Shown here piece after piece: positions 25,328 to 34,495 of a DNA stretch of 64,000 bases (position 1 is the stretch's first letter; the number at the start of each line of letters is the position of its first letter). This DNA is from CBDCVO01 sp965223085 (GTDB lineage Bacteria > Pseudomonadota > Gammaproteobacteria > Ga0077536), in assembly GCA_965223085.1 (NCBI GenBank), contig OZ244981.1:930001-994000 (forward strand), given 5' to 3'. The notes under the pieces are model-generated. The model was not told the DNA's origin and ran no database searches. It saw only the letters and a list, made by a program, of their open reading frames with translations. The position numbers and the translations under genes were made by a program.

Positions 25328-27649
25328 TCAAGTTTTGGAAGTTTTCTTGCCCCCCTGCTTCTTGCCGCGACGCCGGCCGGGCTTTGCCTCTGCGAGCAGT
25401 TTTTCACACTCGGCCATCGTTAGGGCGCCGGGATCCTGCTCTTTCGGTACCCGTGCATTCTTTGAGCCATCGGTCACGTAGGGTCCATAGCGCCCCTTTA
25501 AGACGCGAATTTTGGAGTCGTTAAAAACCTTGATCTCGCGCTCTGCGTCAAGCCGCTTCTTCTCGACGATTAACTCTAAGGCGGTTTCTAGTTCAACTGA
25601 ATAGGGATCGTTATTTTTACCCAAGGAGACAAACTTATCACCGTAGCGTACGTACGGTCCGAAACGTCCAATGTTGACCGAAACCGCCTCACCGTCTGGT
25701 GTCACCCCGAGCTCACGCGGTAGTTTTGTCAGTTCAAGCGCTTCTTCTAACGTGATGGTGTCGAGACGCTGACCAGGCTGCAAGCCGAAGAACTTTGGTT
25801 TCTCGTCCCCCTCGATATCACCGATTGTAACGTAAGGACCGTAGCGCCCCATGCGCACAGAGACGGGCTTGCCGGTTTTTGGTTCGCTACCCAACTCGCG
25901 GGTTTGGGTCGCTTCTTTTCGAGTAACTGTTGCTTCTTTGTCCTGTACGGTCGCGTGAAATTTGCGCCAGAATTCGTCCAGCACAGGCACCCAGTCTTTC
26001 TCTCCGCGCGACACGGCGTCTAGCTCGTCCTCCAATTTGGCCGTGAACTCGTAGTCGACGTAACTCTCGAAATGGCCGATTAAGAAACCATTGACGATGC
26101 GTCCAATATCGGTGGGGCGAAAACGCTTTTTCTCGAGCTCAACGTATTCGCGTTGCTGCAGTGTTGAAATAATCGAAGCGTAAGTCGACGGCCGACCGAT
26201 GCCGTATTCCTCCAAAGATTTTACCAGTGATGCCTCCGAGTACCGAGGTGGCGGCTCGGTAAAATGTTGGCCAGCCCGGATCCCGTGCAATTTCACGACA
26301 TCTCCTTTTGCCATGACCGGCAACATTTTTTCCTCAGCGACGCTCTCATCGGTTCCTTCGAGATATACAACCATGAAACCCGGCGCGGCAACGCTAGTGC
26401 CGGTTGCTCGAAATACGCCGACGTTTCCACACGCCAAGTTAATGGCAACGGTGTCGATCGTAGCGTGGATCATCTGACACGCAACGGTGCGCTTCCAAAT
26501 CAGATCGTAGAGCTTCAGCTGTTCCTCGTTCAGATATTGCTTTAGCTCGCTCGGCTGGCGAGCGATAGCCGTAGGACGAATTGCTTCGTGGGCCTCTTGT
26601 GCGTTCTTGGAGCGCGTACGATAGACTTGGATCTTTTTCGGAACTTCCGTTGCGCCATATTTTTCGCTGATAAATTCACGGATTTCGCTAACAGCTTCTT
26701 GTGCGAGATTAAAAGAGTCGGTGCGCATATAGGTGATCAAACCTTCGCTGCCGCCGCCGATTTCGATCCCCTCGTAGAGCTGTTGCGCGATGCGCATCGC
26801 TCGTTGCGCCGTAAACCCTAACTTGCGTACTGCTTCTTGTTGCAGTGTTGAGGTTATGAACGGTGGTGCGGGATTACGCTTACGCTGTTTTTTCTCAACG
26901 TCGGTAACCGCAAGTTCGCCGTTAGCCTCCGCTAACAAGGCATCACGTGCCGCATGGGCCGACTCCTCATCGGTGATCGAGAACTGTTTGATTTTCTCAC
27001 CTTTCAGTTCACTTAAGCGGGCGACGAATTTACCTTTCGCGGCTTCCGCATCTGCTTCTATCGTCCAATACTCTCGTGGTTTGAAGCGTTCTATTTCGTC
27101 TTCGCGCTCACATATCATGCGTAGCGCCGGGCTCTGCACGCGACCTGCCGACAAACCACGCTTTATTTTTTTCCACAGTAACGGTGATAGATTAAAACCC
27201 ACTAAATAATCTAGCGCTCGGCGAGCTTGCTGGGCACTGACGAGATCCATCGAAATCTCTTTTGGGTTCTCGATCGATTCTTTTATTGCCCGCGGTGTGA
27301 TCTCATGAAACACCACGCGATGGATTTCTTTGCCTTGCAAAGCGTTGCGCTCTCGCAAAAGTTCTACCAGGTGCCACGATATCGCTTCGCCTTCGCGATC
27401 CAGGTCGGTCGCGAGATAGAGCGCTTTGGCTTTTTTCAATGATTTAGCGATTGCGTCAACGTGTTTAGAGTTTTTCTTGATAATTTCGTAGCGCATGTCG
27501 TAACCATTTTCGGTATCGACCGCGCCCTCCTTGGGCAACAAATCACGCACGTGACCATACGATGCAAGCACCTCATAATCCTTGCCGAGGTATTTTTTTA
27601 TAGTGCTCGCCTTAGCGGGCGATTCAACGATTACCAGATTGTGCGCCAT
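25328..27649 (-). CDS. topA: DNA topoisomerase I (type IA)
   Basis: The 773-residue enzyme relaxes negative supercoils. The Toprim domain shows the catalytic Glu9 in VIVESPAK and TDLDREGE (residues 81-88); the active-site Tyr307 lies in ITYMRTDS. RGLSAGRVQSPALR (164-177) is also conserved. The C-terminus has three repeats of the type GRYGPYV/GRFGPYV and a basic Lys/Arg tail. The Cys4 zinc fingers of E. coli TopA are absent, a form known from other proteobacteria. It follows smg in the conserved dprA-smg-topA order. Confidence 0.97.
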   Translation of the reverse strand: MAHNLVIVESPAKASTIKKYLGKDYEVLASYGHVRDLLPKEGAVDTENGYDMRYEIIKKNSKHVDAIAKSLKKAKALYLATDLDREGEAISWHLVELLRERNALQGKEIHRVVFHEITPRAIKESIENPKEISMDLVSAQQARRALDYLVGFNLSPLLWKKIKRGLSAGRVQSPALRMICEREDEIERFKPREYWTIEADAEAAKGKFVARLSELKGEKIKQFSITDEESAHAARDALLAEANGELAVTDVEKKQRKRNPAPPFITSTLQQEAVRKLGFTAQRAMRIAQQLYEGIEIGGGSEGLITYMRTDSFNLAQEAVSEIREFISEKYGATEVPKKIQVYRTRSKNAQEAHEAIRPTAIARQPSELKQYLNEEQLKLYDLIWKRTVACQMIHATIDTVAINLACGNVGVFRATGTSVAAPGFMVVYLEGTDESVAEEKMLPVMAKGDVVKLHGIRAGQHFTEPPPRYSEASLVKSLEEYGIGRPSTYASIISTLQQREYVELEKKRFRPTDIGRIVNGFLIGHFESYVDYEFTAKLEDELDAVSRGEKDWVPVLDEFWRKFHATVQDKEATVTRKEATQTRELGSEPKTGKPVSVRMGRYGPYVTIGDIEGDEKPKFFGLQPGQRLDTITLEEALELTKLPRELGVTPDGEAVSVNIGRFGPYVRYGDKFVSLGKNNDPYSVELETALELIVEKKRLDAEREIKVFNDSKIRVLKGRYGPYVTDGSKNARVPKEQDPGALTMAECEKLLAEAKPGRRRGKKQGGKKTSKT

Positions 27650-27708
27650 ATTTCCTAAGTCTCATGCGTAATTTCGGAACCTCCGCGATGCGAGGGTTGC
27701 GGGTGTGC

Positions 27709-28188
27709 TTAGTGCACCCTCCCCAAGCCCCCATCGGCGAGAAGTCCTTCCAGCCATCGATAAGCCTGCTCCTGTCCAGGCTGATTAAATAACACCATTA
27801 GGATGACCCATTTCAACTGATCGACGTCGATGTCATCGTGCGGCAACGCCATCACTCGCTCAATGACGAATTCACGATTCGTGGCATCCAACACTCTCAA
27901 CTGCTCCAAACGATATAAGAGCCCGCGGCATTCTGTATCGAGCTTGCAATGTTCCGCGGCTAGATAGTGCCGAGTAGAACCACATTTTTCGTCTATATTT
28001 TTGATTTCGACATCGCGACTGTGAGCAAGGTCTTCCAACCACGCAAACGCGTCAGTTATAAGCTCGGGCGCAAAGCCATTTTTCTTGAGCTCGGCGCTTA
28101 ACGCTTCGAAATCAGCATTGAGCTCAATTTCATCATCGACATAATGTTCAAAAACATAAATCAAAACGTCAATTACGTTCGTTTTCAT
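27709..28188 (-). CDS. smg: Smg family protein (DUF494)
   Basis: The protein of 159 residues starts MKTNVIDVLIYVFEHYVDDE, the usual Smg N-terminus, and ends with a helical part containing LKWVILMVLFNQPGQEQAYRW split across two helices. Its molecular function is not known. It is retained between dprA and topA in many proteobacteria. The ATG at 28188 was chosen over an extension of 35 codons that overlaps dprA. Length is close to E. coli Smg (157). Confidence 0.92.
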   Translation of the reverse strand: MKTNVIDVLIYVFEHYVDDEIELNADFEALSAELKKNGFAPELITDAFAWLEDLAHSRDVEIKNIDEKCGSTRHYLAAEHCKLDTECRGLLYRLEQLRVLDATNREFVIERVMALPHDDIDVDQLKWVILMVLFNQPGQEQAYRWLEGLLADGGLGRVH

Positions 28189-28268
28189 TAGCTTGCGTAT
28201 TGCTGTTAAAAATTGTTGTCCTGCAAAGCGAAATACGGATATTACCGTAATATTATCGCGTGTTAGTT

Positions 28269-29342
28269 CTACCCATCGCCGCGGATAAAACATCCACCAG
28301 CGGTTGATCGCACGAATCCGTCAAACTCGAGCGCGAGCAGAATGGATGAAACCTCCGCAACCGTCAATCCGCTACGCTCCACGATATAATCAAAAGGTGT
28401 CGCTTCGTAATCGCATGCCGATAACACGCGCGCCGCGGCGCGCTCGAGTTCGCACGCCTCTTTCTTTGCGATCGCGCTGGAACGGTTTGCGATCGTTCCA
28501 CTGGGAGCGAATTCTTCGACGATGTCCTGCAAGGATTCCACTAACTTTGCACCTTGCTTAATCAGTGCATGCGTCCCGCGAGATAGCGGACTTCGAATCG
28601 GCCCCGGGATCGCAAATACCTCACGACCCTGCTCCAACGCGTGATTCGCAGTCGACAAAGAACCACTTGCCAGGCGTGCTTCGACCACTAATACGCCGAG
28701 ACCCAAACCGCTGATCAGACGGTTACGCCGAGGAAAATGAAACGGCAACGGTTGCGCACCTAATGGAAATTCGGAAATTACCACACCATGGCGCTCGATG
28801 TGACGCTTTAACGCCAGATTGCGACGCGGATACTTGACATCGATCCCACATCCCAGTACCGCGACGGTCGTACCCCCACTAGTGAGTGCCCCGCGATGCG
28901 CGGCGCTATCGATGCCGCGCGCTAAACCGCTCGTAATGGCAAAACCGTGGCTCGCGAGCTGGGTTGCAAAATCTTCCGCAATATCGCTACCAACGGCGCT
29001 CGCCTGGCGGGCCCCGACGATCGCGATTTGGCGTGCCCGGAGCGCGCTGGGATCACCGCACACGTATAACAAACTCGGCGGTTGCGAGATTTCGTCTAAC
29101 AAAGGAGGGTAGTCGGGCTCACCCCGGAATACGATATGGTGGTCGCAGGGGTCTAACCAATCCCGTGCACGCCCGCGCTCAGGTTTTAGTTCGGGACGTG
29201 ATTCGACCAACTTGATCCACTCGGTCCCGCCCGAACGGCGACCGCGTTCGACCAGTGCGGTGAATCGAGCCACGCTAAAGCGATCCTGGCGATGCAAACA
29301 CAGCAGCGCACTTAAGGCGTCGATGTCCATTCCCTTGTCCAT
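28269..29342 (-). CDS. dprA: DNA-processing protein DprA
   Basis: The 357-residue protein has an N-terminal SAM-like part, then a Rossmann fold with AIVGARQASAVG, the SGLARGIDSAAHRGAL and TVAVLGCGIDVKYPR segments, and a C-terminal winged-helix-like domain. DprA loads RecA on incoming single-stranded DNA during natural transformation. Start ATG at 29342, with another Met four codons later. An 8-base tandem repeat lies about 60 bases upstream of the start. Confidence 0.95.
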   Translation of the reverse strand: MDKGMDIDALSALLCLHRQDRFSVARFTALVERGRRSGGTEWIKLVESRPELKPERGRARDWLDPCDHHIVFRGEPDYPPLLDEISQPPSLLYVCGDPSALRARQIAIVGARQASAVGSDIAEDFATQLASHGFAITSGLARGIDSAAHRGALTSGGTTVAVLGCGIDVKYPRRNLALKRHIERHGVVISEFPLGAQPLPFHFPRRNRLISGLGLGVLVVEARLASGSLSTANHALEQGREVFAIPGPIRSPLSRGTHALIKQGAKLVESLQDIVEEFAPSGTIANRSSAIAKKEACELERAAARVLSACDYEATPFDYIVERSGLTVAEVSSILLALEFDGFVRSTAGGCFIRGDG

Positions 29343-29400
29343 CGGTGCCCATCATACCGACTTTAGGCGGTGAAAATCACCCTCATGCAACCCCGCATAA

Positions 29401-29430
29401 TGCCCTCATGCCCTCATGCCCTCATGCCCC
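29401..29430. repeat. Octanucleotide tandem repeat upstream of dprA
   Basis: The unit tgccctca occurs three times in a row (29401-29424), followed by a partial tgcccc. It lies in the non-coding 250 bases between dprA and the LysM gene, within the likely dprA leader or promoter region. A weaker related ccctcatgc occurs at about 29380. A length change of the repeat would alter promoter or leader spacing, not a reading frame. Confidence 0.8.
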
Positions 29431-29449
29431 TTTGGCCATGGATGACCAA

Positions 29450-29574
29450 CCGGCGTCGCCGGCGCGAGTCACCGGCCGTGTTACGAGGTGCGACGAATGA
29501 ACAGGCAAGGCCGGCGGCTTGCGCAGCAAAACCGCCGCGTGGCGCAGCCTGATGAAAGCAAAGCTTTTATCAGG
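29450..29574. repeat. Inverted-repeat-rich non-coding patch
   Basis: Between the LysM gene and dprA there are several inverted repeats. CCGGCG-T-CGCCGG is at 29450-29462. CGGCGG pairs with CCGCCG around 29512-29536. A 12-bp stem with 3-base loop is at 29548-29574 (one G-T pair), 18 bases beyond the LysM stop. The last could end or stabilise the LysM transcript, but no T-run follows on either strand. No coding capacity was recognised. Confidence 0.6.
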
Positions 29575-29592
29575 CGATAAACTAATTATGAA

Positions 29593-30780
29593 TTAGGGAT
29601 TACGGATTTCGTCGGCGACATGCACGGGCTGGTGAGTATTCATGACCAAAGCATAGCTAAGTTGATCAAACGCTCGAAAGACCATCGCTTCACCGGCACG
29701 TTCGGACGGCAATTGCACTTCCACAGGCTGGCCGCCAACGGGTTCGCCAAAAGCTCGGTCGATGGCGTACTTTGCGGCCCGAAAATCGTTCGCTAACGTA
29801 TCGAGCACACGTCCAACTCTAGAAGGATTTTCCGTTTCCGCGCGGGCATACGCGTCTTGTTGTTCGCGCCATGCGATTTCCCCCGCGATGCGGTCTTTTA
29901 CTTTCGCGCCACGTTGATAGATCGCAACGACATGCCCGGGCTGAATGCCGTCCTGGAGACCACGGTTAATAACGATCACCATATACTGACCAATTTGCGA
30001 GACCCCATCGATCACCGAGACAATTCGTCCGTCGACGTCGCTTGCCGGTGCGTGCGGAATAAAAACCGGTAGTTCCCCAGTTTCCGGCACCATGATCCGA
30101 TCGCCTTTCAAGATTTCACGATCACACCACAACACAATGCCAGTGGCCGGGTCACCGAGGCGCTCCAAGCGAATATTGCCGATATGCAAAGCCTCATGGC
30201 CAAGCAGTTCATCGGTGATCGGATCGCGATATTCGCCACCGGGGCGTAATACCGCGTACTGGTTCGCGGTGGGCTCAATCAGTCCGCCGAGATAAATCCG
30301 CGATCCAGGTCCGCTCACAAGGTGATCGTCTTGGCTCGCCAAAACATAGGGCGCAAGGCGGATCTCTTCTTCGCTGACGACCAAGGGGCGTGATAAAAAC
30401 TGCTGAATCGCGTCGAGCGGAATCGGTGGAATTGCGTCGTCGTGCGCGTATTCGCGAATACTCGGCGATAGCTTAACGTTACGGCCCCCCGCGTACTTGC
30501 CTCCCCGCGAGACGCTCAGAATCGGTCGACCATCGCGATAAGTAAGCGACACAACATCGCCGGGATAAATCAAGTGAGGATTCTCGATGTGGGGATTGGC
30601 GTGCCAAACATCTGGCCACTGCCAGGGGTAATTCAAAAACCGTCCAGAAATGTCCCACAGCGTGTCGCCGCGCACCACCACATAAGAGCCTGGGTGGTTG
30701 GGATTGAGGGTGACTTCCGTGCCGTAGACACAGTTGCAAACCCACAGCAATGCAACTAATCCTAACGTTTTTTTCGACAT
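29593..30780 (-). CDS. LysM domain cell-envelope protein
   Basis: The 395-residue product has a signal peptide (about residues 1-20, hydrophobic LGLVALLWVCNCVYG) and then one LysM domain: YVVVRGDTLWDISGRF followed by PWQWPDVWHANPHIENPHL and IYPGDVV. LysM binds peptidoglycan. The remaining ~300 residues form an uncharacterised beta-rich region found in proteins encoded upstream of dprA or beside def in many gammaproteobacteria. It is divergent from def and probably co-transcribed with dprA. Exported peptidoglycan-associated role is inference. Confidence 0.9.
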   Translation of the reverse strand: MSKKTLGLVALLWVCNCVYGTEVTLNPNHPGSYVVVRGDTLWDISGRFLNYPWQWPDVWHANPHIENPHLIYPGDVVSLTYRDGRPILSVSRGGKYAGGRNVKLSPSIREYAHDDAIPPIPLDAIQQFLSRPLVVSEEEIRLAPYVLASQDDHLVSGPGSRIYLGGLIEPTANQYAVLRPGGEYRDPITDELLGHEALHIGNIRLERLGDPATGIVLWCDREILKGDRIMVPETGELPVFIPHAPASDVDGRIVSVIDGVSQIGQYMVIVINRGLQDGIQPGHVVAIYQRGAKVKDRIAGEIAWREQQDAYARAETENPSRVGRVLDTLANDFRAAKYAIDRAFGEPVGGQPVEVQLPSERAGEAMVFRAFDQLSYALVMNTHQPVHVADEIRNP

Positions 30781-30807
30781 TTCAATGATCTTACGCCAAC
30801 ACCTTAA

Positions 30808-30827
30808 GGTAGTTTAGCAAAACTACC
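30808..30827. promoter_or_regulatory. Perfect hairpin in divergent LysM/def promoter region
   Basis: An 8-bp perfect inverted repeat, GGTAGTTT and AAACTACC with a 4-base loop, lies 28 bases upstream of the LysM gene start. The 152-base divergent region must hold promoters for both sides. Candidates are weak: TTTACA with TAGATA towards def, and an isolated TTGACA at 30861-30866 on the minus strand. The palindrome could be an operator or an mRNA stem; nothing in the sequence decides this. Confidence 0.5.
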
Positions 30828-30932
30828 CAAAATTTCATCGAACTTCAACGCATTCGATTCTGTCAACTATTTACATCTAAAAATCAGCGTGTTAGATATC
30901 TCACCAACTTTCCCTACGGAGTCTTTTTAGCG

Positions 30933-31436
30933 GTGGCTTTGCGTGAAATTTTAAAATATCCCGATCCGCGCCTGCGGACACGGGCGCAAAGCGTCGTTGC
31001 GGTCAATGATGAAATCAGGGCGCTGGTGGATGATATGTTCGAAACCATGTATCACGCGCCTGGTATCGGCCTCGCCGCGACACAGATCGATGTGCATTTA
31101 CGCGTGCTCGTAGCGGATGTCTCGCGCGAGCAGAGCGCGCCTTGGTGCCTCATCAATCCAGAAATCTTAGCCACTCAAGGACGCGAAGAAATGGAAGAAG
31201 GGTGTTTATCGGTACCCGAAACTCTAGAGACCGTGGCACGCCCAGAATGGATTCAAGTGCGCGCCTTAGATCGCGACGGTAAACTGCAGGAATTCGACAC
31301 CGATGGCTTGCTGGCCGTGTGCATTCAACACGAGATGGATCACCTCGACGGCAAATTGTTTGTCGACTATTTATCCCATATCAAACGCGCTCGCATCCGC
31401 AAACGTCTCGAAAAACTGCAACAAGTTGCAGTGTAG
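30933..31436 (+). CDS. def: Peptide deformylase
   Basis: The 167-residue metalloenzyme removes the formyl group from nascent proteins. All three motifs are present: GIGLAATQ (44-51), EGCLSV (89-94) with metal-ligand Cys91, and QHEMDH (132-137) with His133, His137 and catalytic Glu134. Translation starts with GTG, 11 bases after GGAG. It heads the def-fmt-rsmB gene string, pairing deformylation with initiator formylation. Confidence 0.97.
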   Translation: MALREILKYPDPRLRTRAQSVVAVNDEIRALVDDMFETMYHAPGIGLAATQIDVHLRVLVADVSREQSAPWCLINPEILATQGREEMEEGCLSVPETLETVARPEWIQVRALDRDGKLQEFDTDGLLAVCIQHEMDHLDGKLFVDYLSHIKRARIRKRLEKLQQVAV

Positions 31437-31622
31437 ATGTGGCCCGCGATCGCGGCGGGAATACTTAACGACGAGCTGGGCGAGGCCACGCCTCGTTCCT
31501 CACGGTGAAACGCGCGCAAGCGCTGCCGTTAGACTTCTCGCCGATGCTTATAAGAACATCGTTTGCCGGATCCTGATGATCACAGGGTAACGACGCTCAC
31601 ACTCCACGAAAGGGAAACTGAC

Positions 31623-32582
31623 ATGCCTGGAGACACGCTCAAATCAGCGCAGCTGCGGGTTGTTTTTACAGGCTCGGCGGCGTTCGCCGTGCCGAGCCTG
31701 GAAGCATTGAAGCGTCACCCTCAAGTCGACTTGGTGACCGTCTATACTCAGCCTGATCGACCCGCCGGTCGGGGGCGTAAATTACGCCCGACCGCGGTTA
31801 AAGAAGCCGCCTTAGCGCACGCCTTACCTGTCGTTGAACCGGAATCCTTGCAGCGTGCTGCTGAAGTTGAAGCCCTCGCCGCCTATGCCCCGGATGTGCT
31901 GGTCGTGGCGGCTTACGGCTTGATTCTACCGCCTGCCGTGTTGGCGACGCCGCGCATCGCGACGATCAATGTGCACGCCTCGCTGCTACCTCGCTGGCGT
32001 GGCGCGGCTCCGATCCAACGTGCCATTATGGCGGGTGACAACGAAACTGGAATTACAATCATGAAAGTTGTGGAGGCCCTAGATGCAGGTCCCATGCTTT
32101 TGCAGAGAGCCTGTCCCATCGAGGCGGCGCAAACCGGCGGCGAGTTAGAAGCGACGCTCGCGCAACTCGGTGCGAGCTGCTTATTGCGCTATTTCGATCT
32201 ATTGAACGCAGATAAACTAGTTGAAACACCTCAGGACCCGAGTTTGGTGAGCTATGCCCATAAGATTACTAAACACGATCGCATCGTCGATTGGTACGCG
32301 AACAGTACCACGATCGTCGCTCAAATACGGGCATTGAATCCGGCGCCGCTAGCACAGACACAGCTTGGCAACATACAAACGAACATTCTCGTTGCGCACA
32401 ATACGATCGCGCCGCACAGCTACTTACCTGGTAGCCTCGTGCGCGACGATCGAAATACGATAAGCATTGCGACGCCCGATGGCTTCGTGCACATCACCGA
32501 GCTACAAGTTGCCGGGAAACGCGCGACGAGTGCTGCCCATTTCTTGCATGGCTACGGGCAACGGCTGGCGTTTGTTGACTAG
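31623..32582 (+). CDS. fmt: Methionyl-tRNA formyltransferase
   Basis: The 319-residue enzyme formylates Met-tRNA(fMet). The N-terminal Rossmann domain shows VFTGSAAFAVPSLEAL and YTQPDRPAGRGRK; the catalytic region has INVHASLLPRWRGAAPIQRAI, with the Asn and His of the active site. The ATG at 31623 follows AAAGGGAAA, a good ribosome binding site, and was preferred to an upstream in-frame start at 31563. It is 186 bases after def and 3 bases before rsmB. Confidence 0.97.
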   Translation: MPGDTLKSAQLRVVFTGSAAFAVPSLEALKRHPQVDLVTVYTQPDRPAGRGRKLRPTAVKEAALAHALPVVEPESLQRAAEVEALAAYAPDVLVVAAYGLILPPAVLATPRIATINVHASLLPRWRGAAPIQRAIMAGDNETGITIMKVVEALDAGPMLLQRACPIEAAQTGGELEATLAQLGASCLLRYFDLLNADKLVETPQDPSLVSYAHKITKHDRIVDWYANSTTIVAQIRALNPAPLAQTQLGNIQTNILVAHNTIAPHSYLPGSLVRDDRNTISIATPDGFVHITELQVAGKRATSAAHFLHGYGQRLAFVD

Positions 32583-32585
32583 CTT

Positions 32586-33917
32586 ATGAACGCCCGCCAC
32601 GAGGCTAGCGCCGACGCTGCACTAAGCGATATCCGTGGCCTCGCTGCGCAGGGACTAGTCCACGTTTCGCGCCGCAAACGCTCCCTAGATGATGCGATCG
32701 CATGCTTGCGAACGCGGATCGTAGCCCCGCGCGATCGCGCTTTTTGCCAGGAACTACTCTACGGCACCGTGCGTTGGTGCATTCGTCTCGAAGCCGAACT
32801 CACGACGTACTTGCGGCGACCGCTGCGCGTGCGTGATGACGATCTAAAAAGTCTGCTGCTGCTCGGGCTCTATCAGTTGCGCTTCATGACTGTACCGCCT
32901 CACGCCGCCGTCGGCGCGACGGTTGCCGCGTGCGATTTTTTGCACAAACCTTGGGCCAAGGCTCTCGTCAACGGCGTACTGCGAACCGCGCTGCGCACCG
33001 AATTTGACGTCGGTCAAACCGACATGAGTGTCCGCAGCGCTCATCCACGATGGCTGATCGACGCGTTCGAGCGTAGCTGGCCGCAGCACCTTCAGACCCT
33101 ACTAAACGCTAACAACACCGCGGCCCCCATGACACTACGCGTGAATCGGCATGCTACCACCCGCGCGTGCTACCTAGCTCGACTTCGCGCCGCTGATATC
33201 GCGGCGGTGGAGACCACGTGTTCGCCTGATGGTGTGCGGCTCGCCCAACCGATGCCGGTAAATCAACTGCCTGGATTTAGCGACGGTCTGGTGTCCGTGC
33301 AGGACGAAGCCGCACAACTCGTGCTCGGTTTGTTAGCGCCGCGGGCAGGGGAACGCATTTTGGACGCTTGCGCCGCGCCTGGCGGTAAAACAACCCACAT
33401 ACTGGAGGCGCTCAGCGGCGACGCCGAAGTCATTGCCCTCGACCGAGCGCCCAAACGGGTTCAACTCATCGAGGAAAATCTCGCCCGCCTCGGCCTCAGT
33501 TGCGAGGTGCGGTGTGACGACGCACTGCGACCACAACAATGGTGGGACGGTTGCGACTTCGACCGCATTTTGTTGGATGCGCCGTGTTCAGCGACGGGCG
33601 TGATCCGTCGCCACCCCGACATTAAACTGCATCGCGAAGCGGCGGACGTCAACGCTCAGGTGGAGTTGCAAAGCGAACTCCTGACACGGTTGTGGGCCTT
33701 GTTGAAGCCGGGCGGGAGATTGGTATATGTGACTTGTTCGCTACTGCCCGCAGAGAACGACAGCGTGATCGCGACACTGCAAGCGCAGCAGGCTAATGTT
33801 AGGGTCACGAGCTTGGCAACAGCGTGGGGCGTGAAGACCTTGCACGGGCGACAGACTATCACCGGGTTGCAGGATATGGACGGTTTCTACTTCGCGGTAC
33901 TTCAAAAGACGTCATGA
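32586..33917 (+). CDS. rsmB: 16S rRNA m5C967 methyltransferase
   Basis: The 443-residue protein has an N-terminal NusB-like domain (about residues 10-150) and a SAM-dependent methyltransferase domain with DACAAPGGKTTHIL and LLDAPCSATGVIRRHPDIK, containing the catalytic Cys, plus the second motif YVTCSLLPAEND. It modifies C967 of 16S rRNA. The stop overlaps the ATG of the next gene (ATGA), so the two are coupled. Confidence 0.96.
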   Translation: MNARHEASADAALSDIRGLAAQGLVHVSRRKRSLDDAIACLRTRIVAPRDRAFCQELLYGTVRWCIRLEAELTTYLRRPLRVRDDDLKSLLLLGLYQLRFMTVPPHAAVGATVAACDFLHKPWAKALVNGVLRTALRTEFDVGQTDMSVRSAHPRWLIDAFERSWPQHLQTLLNANNTAAPMTLRVNRHATTRACYLARLRAADIAAVETTCSPDGVRLAQPMPVNQLPGFSDGLVSVQDEAAQLVLGLLAPRAGERILDACAAPGGKTTHILEALSGDAEVIALDRAPKRVQLIEENLARLGLSCEVRCDDALRPQQWWDGCDFDRILLDAPCSATGVIRRHPDIKLHREAADVNAQVELQSELLTRLWALLKPGGRLVYVTCSLLPAENDSVIATLQAQQANVRVTSLATAWGVKTLHGRQTITGLQDMDGFYFAVLQKTS

Positions 33918-34495
33918 GCCGTTATATCGCAGCGTCGACGCCCCATGGTTTGCGCGCTAAGCTGCTATGGTCTTTGCTATTGATTAGCGTTGACGTTGCG
34001 GCGGCTATTAACATCGACGAGATATCGCAGCGGATCGAAGCGGGAAAATTACTGCTAGAAGCCAGAGTATCCTTCGAGTTTAGCGACGACACCTATGCGG
34101 CGCTGGAGAGCGGAGTGGCATTGATTTTTGAATATCGCGTATTTGCCAAGAAACGCCGAAAACTGTGGTGGGATAAAACGGTCGCGCGTGTCTCACGGCG
34201 CGTTAAGATAGAACATCACGCCTTGACGAACCGCTATATCGTGACTGATCTGAACGACGACCAGCGCCGCACTCATGTGAGTTTTGCTGATGCGCAAGAC
34301 GATCTTGAGCAGATACGGAATATTGACCTCGGCGAGAGCACCGCATTTATGCCGTTGCAGGCACATCGAGCAGGTTTGCGCGTCGCATTGGATATCGAGT
34401 CGCTGCCGGCGCCGATGCGACCCGTCGCCTACGTCTCACCAAGCTGGCGCTTGGCTAGCGATTGGTACCGATGGAATCTCGCCGACGCCGATTGA
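33914..34495 (+). CDS. DUF4390 exported protein
   Basis: The 193-residue product has a hydrophobic N-terminal segment (about residues 15-31, LLWSLLLISVDVAAAI) likely to be a signal peptide, then a domain matching DUF4390 proteins, with FSDDTYAALESGVALIFEYRV and RYIVTDLNDDQR. Function is unknown. Such genes commonly sit between rsmB and ntrY in gammaproteobacteria. Its start overlaps the rsmB stop and its end overlaps the ntrY start by 25 bases, so it belongs to the same transcription unit. Confidence 0.85.
   Translation: MSRYIAASTPHGLRAKLLWSLLLISVDVAAAINIDEISQRIEAGKLLLEARVSFEFSDDTYAALESGVALIFEYRVFAKKRRKLWWDKTVARVSRRVKIEHHALTNRYIVTDLNDDQRRTHVSFADAQDDLEQIRNIDLGESTAFMPLQAHRAGLRVALDIESLPAPMRPVAYVSPSWRLASDWYRWNLADAD

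Noticed and set aside
29548..29574. 12-bp hairpin after the LysM gene as intrinsic terminator
   Set aside because: No T-run follows on either strand; kept only as an inverted repeat.
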